The notes below the pieces were generated by a model. It was not told where the DNA came from and searched no databases. It worked only from the letters and a program-made list of their open reading frames with translations. Position numbers and translations under genes: made by a program. Below are positions 14,940 through 19,407 of a DNA stretch of 19,407 nucleotides, in pieces. The stretch is from JAZNBI01 sp045586995. Lineage in GTDB: Bacteria; Bacillota; Clostridia; Oscillospirales; CAG-272. Where the stretch lies: the NCBI GenBank assembly GCA_045586995.1, contig JAZNBI010000056.1:1-19407 (forward strand), in the 5' to 3' direction. Numbering within the stretch: the first letter of the stretch is position 1; each line of letters begins with the position of its first letter.

Positions 14940-16280
14940 TCAGTCTTTTTTCTTTTTAATTGCAACTGCCGCTGCCGCTGCAACAAATATCATAACCGTT
15001 CCGCTTACAATTGCACCCTGGCATCCTCCGGGAGTTATAACCTCATCTGTATCTCCAGGCGTTGTAACGTCGCCCGTATCTCCGTTAGGCGTTGTAACAT
15101 CACCCGTATCTCCGTTAGGCGTTGTAACGTCGTCACCCGGTGTTGTAACATCGGGATCATCCGAGAATTCGGGTGTCTTGGAATCCTCTGTAATAAACAT
15201 CTCATCCAAGGATTTTGTAACAACAAAGGTTTTTGATACAGTTATAGTTCCGCCATTGTTAAATACACAGTTATAACCGTTTGGTATTTTTGTAACTCCG
15301 CTTTTAAAATTAAATCCAAAACCCGGACGTAAATTAGCCGTAGCGGTATACGTCTTCCCCATTTCGAATTTTATAAACGATTGTCCGTTTTCATCAACCC
15401 AAGTCACGCCGTCGGTAGAAGCAATGTCTTCTTCTAAATAGATATAATTACGTCTGACTCCACCTGCAAGCGGCTCTTTGAAAATTTCATCTCCCAGATC
15501 TTCAATAGTCTTTCCTGCAGCAACGTCTTCCCAAATTTTCAAGCTCGACAAATACATATTATTGTATACTGTTTTGCCCCCGGACAATACGTTGTTAGGC
15601 TGAAACGGGCTATCATTGCTTCCGATATATGATACAGTAAAACCCAATGATCCGTTTGCAGTACCTTTAGGACTAGTAACTACATAAGAACCCTCGCCTC
15701 GACTTTCTCCTGTGATCCCTTTAACTGAAAAATGGATCTCCCATTTGTTTGCTGACGTGTTATACTCATTCCAAATACGAATTGTCTGAACATATGTTTG
15801 TCCAAGACGACCATTCTCTGATGTATTAAAATCGGATTGAAGATTATTTCCATTCATAATTGGATATTGAGGATTGAATTGAATGTATTTTCCATAGTTT
15901 TTCTTTTCGGCAAGAAGTTTAGTAAAGTTCGGAATAGTTCCGGAAATCTCAACAGCCCAAGATTTATTGGCGTCCAAAGCAATCGGCGTGTCAAGTTCAA
16001 AATATCCGCCATTGCAATAAAGATCGCCTAACGAAGTATGGAAACCCTGCTTAAACGAATCGTTCGGTGCTCTATACGATGTTGACTTAATATAGTACAT
16101 TTCATTATTTCCGCTGGAAGCGGGAATGCTGATATCACCATCTTCATATGATAAAGCTTCTTCAAAATCCCATTCATAAAATTGGGGTTCGGTTGCCGCA
16201 GAAGTTGATATTGCAAGCATCGGAATAATTGCGAGCGCACAAATCAAAAGCGCGGAAATAAAAGCAGTAATTTTTTTCAT
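14940..16280 (-). CDS. Secreted surface protein with LamG-like domain and GGC-TM-Lys C-terminal sorting signal
   Basis: 446 residues from the ATG at 16280, with GGAGG 5 nt upstream; a TTG four codons earlier is inside that ribosome site. A signal peptide (about 1-30, ending STSAA) precedes a beta-rich domain (about 32-265) with the look of a concanavalin/LamG-type lectin fold: YEWDFEEALSY at the front and YLSSLKIWED at the end. A second small beta domain (about 285-365) follows, then a Thr/Pro/Gly/Asp stalk (about 378-414) with repeated TPNGDTGDVT. The C-terminus is tripartite: PGGC (Cys420), a hydrophobic helix (about 422-441) and KKKKD. This resembles sortase-like signals that use a Gly-Cys motif instead of LPxTG. 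The gene has its own strong promoter and lies just after a CPBP protease gene. Confidence 0.85.
   Translation of the reverse strand: MKKITAFISALLICALAIIPMLAISTSAATEPQFYEWDFEEALSYEDGDISIPASSGNNEMYYIKSTSYRAPNDSFKQGFHTSLGDLYCNGGYFELDTPIALDANKSWAVEISGTIPNFTKLLAEKKNYGKYIQFNPQYPIMNGNNLQSDFNTSENGRLGQTYVQTIRIWNEYNTSANKWEIHFSVKGITGESRGEGSYVVTSPKGTANGSLGFTVSYIGSNDSPFQPNNVLSGGKTVYNNMYLSSLKIWEDVAAGKTIEDLGDEIFKEPLAGGVRRNYIYLEEDIASTDGVTWVDENGQSFIKFEMGKTYTATANLRPGFGFNFKSGVTKIPNGYNCVFNNGGTITVSKTFVVTKSLDEMFITEDSKTPEFSDDPDVTTPGDDVTTPNGDTGDVTTPNGDTGDVTTPGDTDEVITPGGCQGAIVSGTVMIFVAAAAAVAIKKKKD
15034..15135 (-). repeat. 30-bp tandem repeat coding the Thr/Pro/Gly/Asp stalk
   Basis: Two 30-bp units, 15061-15090 and 15091-15120, differ at only two bases. 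They are flanked by a diverged 27-bp copy (15034-15060) and a partial copy (from 15121). Each unit encodes ten residues, TPNGDTGDVT or similar. Such near-identical units can expand or contract by slipped replication, changing stalk length. Confidence 0.85.
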
Positions 16281-16307
16281 ATGTACCTCCAAAAATAACT
16301 TTTTTTA

Positions 16308-16336
16308 ATTATAACACAATTTAAGCTTATATTCAA
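16308..16336 (-). promoter_or_regulatory. Sigma-A promoter of the surface-protein gene
   Basis: On the minus strand TTGAAT (16336-16331), a 17-nt spacer and TATAAT (16313-16308), with TGT before the -10 (extended -10). It lies between the CPBP protease stop (16379) and the surface protein start (16280), so the surface protein can be expressed more highly than the protease. The aldolase and kinase may be read from here too. Confidence 0.82.
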
Positions 16337-16378
16337 CAACAAAATAAAATTTATCTGTACAAAATGGTAAACATTCGG

Positions 16379-17170
16379 TTAATAAAAAATGACTTCAAGG
16401 TCACAAGTGTTAAATTTAAATATTTTAACGACCACATAAACGGTAACCGCAATCGAAAGCAACACCGTTATAATTACAGTCGGTGTATCCCACCAAGTTC
16501 CCGTTCCGAGCCGAGGCATAAAATCACCGCCGAAATTATAAATAGCATGAAGAATTACGCAAAACCAAATATTTTTGGTTTCAATAAGCACAAAAGAACA
16601 CATTCCGCCTATTAAAAACGAATATCCGATCTGCAAAAAAACCGACACAGGATCTGCGCCCGAGATAATATTCAAAATATGAATCAAACCGAACATGATA
16701 GAGGTAAGCAAAATCGATGTGAAAACATCCTTGGAATTTTTACGTCTTTTTTCAAGTATCACCGAAAAGATAACACCTCGAAATGCAAACTCCTCGAAAA
16801 GTGCCACAAAAAAACACTCCATTGCAAAAATCGGCACGTATTCGATGGGAGAATTCAAAACGGCATCTCCACGAACAAAAGAAATAATCGGAAAATTATT
16901 GATTACAACGGCGAAGCAAGGCAAAATAACCAAAAGTGATTTCCAAAATGGCTTTCGAAACGGATTCATATACCGATATCCGAAATAAACAGCCGCAGCT
17001 ATAAATACCGCACTTCCCATCGCTCTTGAAAAAATCATATTAAACATTCTCGCCAAAAGCTCGTTTTCAGAATCGAAGGAAATCATTTTCGTTTCTATAA
17101 GAATAAGGGCAACACCCGCAAGCGCCATAACCGAAAGGCAAACGTGATTTTTAAATTTTTTTCGATTCAT
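16379..17170 (-). CDS. CPBP-family (CAAX/Rce1-type) intramembrane glutamic protease
   Basis: 263 residues with about seven or eight hydrophobic segments. It has the three CPBP motifs: FEEFAFRG with Glu126-Glu127 and Arg131, FGLIH with His164, and ILHAIYN with His208 and Asn212. These form the catalytic site of Rce1-like proteases, the family (formerly Abi, PF02517) that also includes bacteriocin-immunity proteins and the proposed myxosortases, which process Cys-containing C-terminal sorting signals. It lies 15 nt after the Lgt-like gene with a GAGGTGA ribosome site, so the two are one operon. The next gene encodes a protein with a GGC-TM-Lys tail, a plausible substrate. No terminator is seen after it. 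The family is secure; the substrate is inference. Confidence 0.88.
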   Translation of the reverse strand: MNRKKFKNHVCLSVMALAGVALILIETKMISFDSENELLARMFNMIFSRAMGSAVFIAAAVYFGYRYMNPFRKPFWKSLLVILPCFAVVINNFPIISFVRGDAVLNSPIEYVPIFAMECFFVALFEEFAFRGVIFSVILEKRRKNSKDVFTSILLTSIMFGLIHILNIISGADPVSVFLQIGYSFLIGGMCSFVLIETKNIWFCVILHAIYNFGGDFMPRLGTGTWWDTPTVIITVLLSIAVTVYVVVKIFKFNTCDLEVIFY

Positions 17171-17185
17171 TTTTCACCTCGAAAT

Positions 17186-17953
17186 TTATATATCACCTTT
17201 AGGTTGAATTCTTTTGACCGCAAAGCAGAGCAAAACTCCGACCGCGAACAGCACGACTGCCGTAAGCTGTGACGGTGTAATCAAATCAAAAAACGTAGCT
17301 CCTCTTTCATCTGCGCGTAAATATTCTATAAAAAAGCGCCACACTCCGTAAGAGCAACAGTATATAGAAAGACCAAAACGCTTATTTTTTAAAATTCGCC
17401 AAGCCAAAAATCCGCTGAGAGCAAAAAGGAAAATTGCTTCAAAAAGCTGAACGGGTATCGTGTTATATCCCAACCCCTCGTTCCAAACGCCCAACCACGA
17501 ATCTGTTTTAGCACCGTAACAGCACCCTGCGGTAAGACAGCCCAGACGTCCAAACGCATGAGCGCCCGAAACCGACACGGCGCAAATATCTACGATAGAA
17601 AATGCATTTTGAAGGTGATATTTATCTGTGAACAGAAAATGGCCCGCAATAAAGTAAATAATCAAAAAAAACGCAGCGCCGCCTATAAGACCGCCGTAAA
17701 AGGTCGCTCCCGTATTTGACGATATCTCAAATTTTTTACCGTCCAAATAGTTATAAAACGCCTGAAAAACCACCGCCGAGCCATATCCGAAAACTATTGC
17801 CGAAACTCCGCCGAGCACGACAAGATTTTGCAGACCGCTCTTTATTTTTTTTCTGTCGGCAAGCACCCTGAATACGACAAGCGCATATATAATTCCAATC
17901 AAAATAAATATTTCATATAAGCTCATATCAAGGAAAACAACATAAGGGTACAT
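17186..17953 (-). CDS. Lgt-family (prolipoprotein diacylglyceryl transferase-like) membrane protein, non-canonical
   Basis: 255 residues with about seven membrane helices. Lgt moves diacylglycerol from phosphatidylglycerol to the thiol of a lipobox Cys. Matching elements are FYGGLIGG (85-92), GRLG (135-138), PVQLFEA (167-173), an Arg-rich YGVWRFFIEYLRADERG loop (202-218) and TPSQLTA (226-232). It departs from housekeeping Lgt at two signatures: the HGG is YGG, and the GRxGNFxN box reads GRLGCLTAGCCYG (135-147), a Cys-rich variant. It may therefore be a paralogue with another acceptor or donor rather than the essential Lgt. The start at 17953 has GAGGTGA 6 nt upstream and a strong promoter. 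It forms an operon with the CPBP protease. Confidence 0.83.
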   Translation of the reverse strand: MYPYVVFLDMSLYEIFILIGIIYALVVFRVLADRKKIKSGLQNLVVLGGVSAIVFGYGSAVVFQAFYNYLDGKKFEISSNTGATFYGGLIGGAAFFLIIYFIAGHFLFTDKYHLQNAFSIVDICAVSVSGAHAFGRLGCLTAGCCYGAKTDSWLGVWNEGLGYNTIPVQLFEAIFLFALSGFLAWRILKNKRFGLSIYCCSYGVWRFFIEYLRADERGATFFDLITPSQLTAVVLFAVGVLLCFAVKRIQPKGDI

Positions 17954-17975
17954 AAAATCACCTCGCTCTTATAAT

Positions 17976-18004
17976 ATTATAAATCAATACAAAGATTTCG
18001 TCAA
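17976..18004 (-). promoter_or_regulatory. Sigma-A promoter of the Lgt-like/CPBP operon
   Basis: On the minus strand TTGACG (18004-17999), a 17-nt spacer and TATAAT (17981-17976). The predicted start lies about 16 nt upstream of the Lgt-like ATG at 17953, giving a very short leader. Confidence 0.8.
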
Positions 18005-18108
18005 GTTTTTTTGATTAGATGTTTTTGGGAAGACATTTCCCACCCTTTTGCTCGGCATTGACCGGCGGCGTCCGACGGTCCGCAATCCGCGCCGCGCGAA
18101 AATCTAGT

Positions 18109-18125
18109 GGCGTTCATCGAACGCC
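18109..18125. repeat. Palindromic repeat, left copy
   Basis: GGCGTTC (18109-18115), a 3-nt loop and GAACGCC (18119-18125) form a perfect 7-bp stem, framed by CTAGT on the left and CGAAA on the right. It reads as a diverged, oppositely oriented copy of the palindrome at 18156-18174. Confidence 0.65.
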
Positions 18126-18155
18126 CGAAAAACCCGAAAAAACAAAAAAAATAAC

Positions 18156-18174
18156 GGGCGATCAATGATCGCCC
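18156..18174. repeat. Palindromic repeat, right copy
   Basis: GGGCGATCA (18156-18164) and TGATCGCCC (18166-18174) are perfect reverse complements around A18165, flanked by CCTAC. Palindromes of the type GTAGGGGCGA...TCGCCCG are, from memory, frequent dispersed elements in Clostridia and other Firmicutes; I could not check copy number. Confidence 0.7.
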
Positions 18175-18272
18175 CTACAAGATTTATTTATCGCGGGAAT
18201 GGGAAGCCGGTCCCTACGGCGTAAAATTCAATTTCGCGCCGCGCGAGGACAAAAAACACATGGGCCGCCGAA

Positions 18273-18303
18273 AAACGGCTCCCTTGTGTAAAAAGAGCCG
18301 TTT
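18273..18303 (-). terminator. Terminator of the HprK-like/PqqD operon
   Basis: AAACGGCTC (18273-18281) pairs perfectly with GAGCCGTTT (18295-18303) around a 13-nt loop. On the minus strand the stem is extended by TT then CGG, a short U-tract. It begins 3 nt past the stop of the PqqD-like gene. Confidence 0.75.
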
Positions 18304-18306
18304 CTT

Positions 18307-18573
18307 TTATTCCTCCAGCAAGCCCAATTTTCGGATCTGCTCGATTACCGAATGAACGTCCTGCGCTATTATTTCCTTGGGCGCGTCGTAGATCTCGAGC
18401 ATATTCTCGACGATCTTCTCCTCGGTCGTATCGTTTTGAAGAAACACGAATATATCGTGCGCCGTTTTATTGTTGCGGAGCATACCGCTAAAGCTTTTTG
18501 CCGCCTCGCCCTGCGTGATTCCCAAAAAATCATCACCGACGTTATGCAGCAAAACTCCGGATTTTAATTTCAT
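18307..18573 (-). CDS. PqqD-like RiPP recognition element (RRE) protein
   Basis: 88 residues, the usual PqqD length. It has an N-terminal beta part (MKLKSGVLLHNVGDDFLGIT), a middle helix-turn with the typical NKTAHDIFVFLQNDTTEEKIVENML pattern split over about 35-59, and a final helix ending IEQIRKLGLLEE. PqqD/RRE domains bind leader peptides and present them to modifying enzymes in ribosomal natural-product pathways. The start at 18573 has GGGGG about 10 nt upstream, inside the end of the HprK-like gene, which suggests translational coupling. No precursor peptide, radical SAM enzyme or exporter is inside this window; they would have to lie to the right. Confidence 0.82.
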   Translation of the reverse strand: MKLKSGVLLHNVGDDFLGITQGEAAKSFSGMLRNNKTAHDIFVFLQNDTTEEKIVENMLEIYDAPKEIIAQDVHSVIEQIRKLGLLEE

Positions 18574-18579
18574 AATAGA

Positions 18580-19311
18580 TCATCCCCCAAAAATGGTTTT
18601 ATACACGAGCCGCACCGCATCGTAGGATATATTGCACCCCAACGAATATACGTCGCAATTTGCGAGAGCCGACACAAGCTCCAGAGCTTTAAAAAGCTTG
18701 GGTACGGGCTCGGGTCTGTGCGCCTGCTTTAACAGCAACGCAAACGCCTCGTCGCGCGACAGTCTTCTGATATTGTTTTCACTGTCCTGATGAAGAACCA
18801 CTATCGCCTTTACGTCAGCCGAGGTGTTTATGTGTAAATGAGATTTACCCGAAAAAGGAGTACCGTAAACAACAGCTTTACCGTCAGAAATTTTCAACAG
18901 CGGCTTATCGTCGTTTATGATAGTGACACGGTCGCCGAAATATTCCTTCCAAAGCCGCGACTGAGTAGATTTTCCGACGCCGCTCGGCGCGGTAAAGAGT
19001 ACAGCCTCTCCGTCTATGGAAATCGCCGACGAATGAAAAAGCAGAATATCATTTTCGACCAACCTTTCGCAAAGCGCGCGATATATCGCCACCAGCTCAA
19101 AGCTGACGTCGCCTATACGGACGTCGCCTGCGTTGGGATCGAATTTTGATTTTGAAAGCTTTTCTTTTTCCCTTTCGATATCGGCTTGTCCGACCGAAAT
19201 AGAAAATTCGGGCGCGTCATTCGTTCTGTATCCCGCAAAAAAGCTGTGAACCTGCTCTTTTTCGGACACAAGCTCAAAGGTATGCTCGGCTATACTGTAA
19301 TTAAACTTCAT
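18580..19311 (-). CDS. HPr kinase-like P-loop protein (RiPP-associated type)
   Basis: About 243 residues. The start is either ATG at 19314 or the adjacent ATG at 19311; the second is better placed relative to GAGG (19321-19318) and is used here. The C-terminal two thirds resemble the HPr kinase/phosphorylase catalytic core: LLFHSSAISIDG with His about 93, Walker A APSGVGKST (about 108-116), an acidic INDDKP box (about 132-137) and TPFSGKSH (about 151-158). The N-terminal third is unrelated to standard HprK, and true HprK is near 310 residues with a different arrangement, so this is not the sugar-regulation enzyme. Such proteins occur beside PqqD-like proteins in RiPP loci, where some phosphorylate the peptide. 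The stop is 6 nt from the PqqD-like start, so the two form an operon. Confidence 0.82.
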   Translation of the reverse strand: MKFNYSIAEHTFELVSEKEQVHSFFAGYRTNDAPEFSISVGQADIEREKEKLSKSKFDPNAGDVRIGDVSFELVAIYRALCERLVENDILLFHSSAISIDGEAVLFTAPSGVGKSTQSRLWKEYFGDRVTIINDDKPLLKISDGKAVVYGTPFSGKSHLHINTSADVKAIVVLHQDSENNIRRLSRDEAFALLLKQAHRPEPVPKLFKALELVSALANCDVYSLGCNISYDAVRLVYKTIFGG

Positions 19312-19332
19312 CATCTTCCTCTTTTTCTAAAA

Positions 19333-19401
19333 AAAGGACTGTACCATTATATGCACTCCAAAGGCGTGCGCCTTTGGAGTGCATAGTCAGAACAGACCTT
19401 T
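19333..19401 (-). terminator. Composite terminator with embedded 16-bp palindrome
   Basis: Outer arms AAAGGACTGT (19333-19342) and ACAGACCTTT (19392-19401) pair at nine of ten positions. Inside, 19351-19366 and 19369-19384 are perfect 16-nt reverse complements around TG. On the minus strand the outer stem is followed by a run of T (TTTTTTT), so it would terminate a gene lying to the right of the window. A TATAAT (minus, 19351-19346) overlaps it but has no matching -35. Confidence 0.7.
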
Positions 19402-19407
19402 GTCTTA

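Larger units (their letters stand above)
18005..18272. other. GC-richer intergenic region with palindromic repeats, no gene
   Basis: No plausible coding frame is seen. The stretch shifts from AT-rich to patches of CG-rich sequence (GGCGGCGTCCGACGG, GCGCCGCGCG twice) with A-rich spacers. It holds two related palindromes, listed separately, and a GGGAAGCCGGTCCCTACGG segment that also looks repeat-like. It probably consists of non-coding dispersed repeats. Confidence 0.6.

Noticed and set aside
15034..15135. Possible CRISPR array
   Set aside because: The units are directly contiguous, in frame and without unique spacers, so this is a protein-coding tandem repeat.
14920..15276. Plus-strand open frame with Val/Ser/Pro repeats
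   Set aside because: It is the antisense reading of the tandem repeat in the surface protein gene and has no ribosome site.
16364..16988. Plus-strand frames opposite the CPBP protease
   Set aside because: No ribosome sites and low-complexity composition; the minus strand carries all three CPBP motifs.
18580..19311. Housekeeping HPr kinase/phosphorylase (hprK)
   Set aside because: Too short, with an unrelated N-terminal third, and next to a PqqD-like gene, so the RiPP-associated relative is more likely.

Overview
The window looks like chromosome from a low-to-moderate-GC anaerobic Firmicute of the class Clostridia, probably a gut lineage. The reasons are strong GGAGG ribosome-binding sites, sigma-A promoters with extended -10 elements, Rho-independent terminators, an S-layer-homology protein, a Na+-pumping biotin decarboxylase operon and a DUF1934 (YwiB-type) protein. 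No rRNA, tRNA, insertion sequence, integrase, phage gene or CRISPR array was seen. Most genes lie on the minus strand.

Layout from left to right. (1) Positions 1-1531 (minus) hold the N-terminal 510 codons of a CvpA-type membrane protein with a long extra domain; the gene runs off the left edge and has a near-consensus promoter. (2) A minus-strand secreted SLH protein (1696-2982) is divergent from a plus-strand pair: a cytoplasmic GH2 beta-mannosidase (3137-5572) and a membrane-anchored protein with a GerMN-like segment and Ig-like repeats (5655-6845). The pair ends at a perfect 23-nt inverted repeat. (3) A DUF1934 protein (minus, 7021-7536) is divergent from a 66-residue single-pass membrane protein (plus, 7609-7809). 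The minus gene is followed by an odd out-of-frame coding-like tail. (4) The minus-strand operon 12767 to 7861 encodes an MmdA-like carboxyltransferase, OadG, a biotin carrier, OadB and an OadA-type carboxyltransferase. Together these form a biotin-dependent Na+-translocating decarboxylase that carries two different carboxyltransferases. (5) A class II aldolase and a PfkB sugar kinase overlap at the Shine-Dalgarno level (14906 to 13028).

(6) The most interesting block is 17953 to 14940 (minus): a non-canonical Lgt-family protein, a CPBP (Rce1/CAAX-type) intramembrane protease and a secreted protein. The secreted protein ends in a repetitive Thr/Pro/Gly/Asp stalk, a Gly-Gly-Cys motif, a hydrophobic helix and a Lys4 tail. 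By analogy with the MYXO-CTERM/myxosortase and GlyGly-CTERM/rhombosortase systems, this may be a compact C-terminal sorting system. In that model the protease cleaves after or near the Cys and the Lgt-like enzyme may lipidate it. (7) The right end (about 18030-19407) appears richer in G+C. It has a pair of inverted palindromic repeats, a PqqD-like protein next to an HPr-kinase-like protein (the signature of a RiPP-type locus continuing beyond the window) and a composite terminator carrying a 16-bp perfect palindrome.

All domain and family assignments come from reading motifs by eye. No database search or structure prediction was run.
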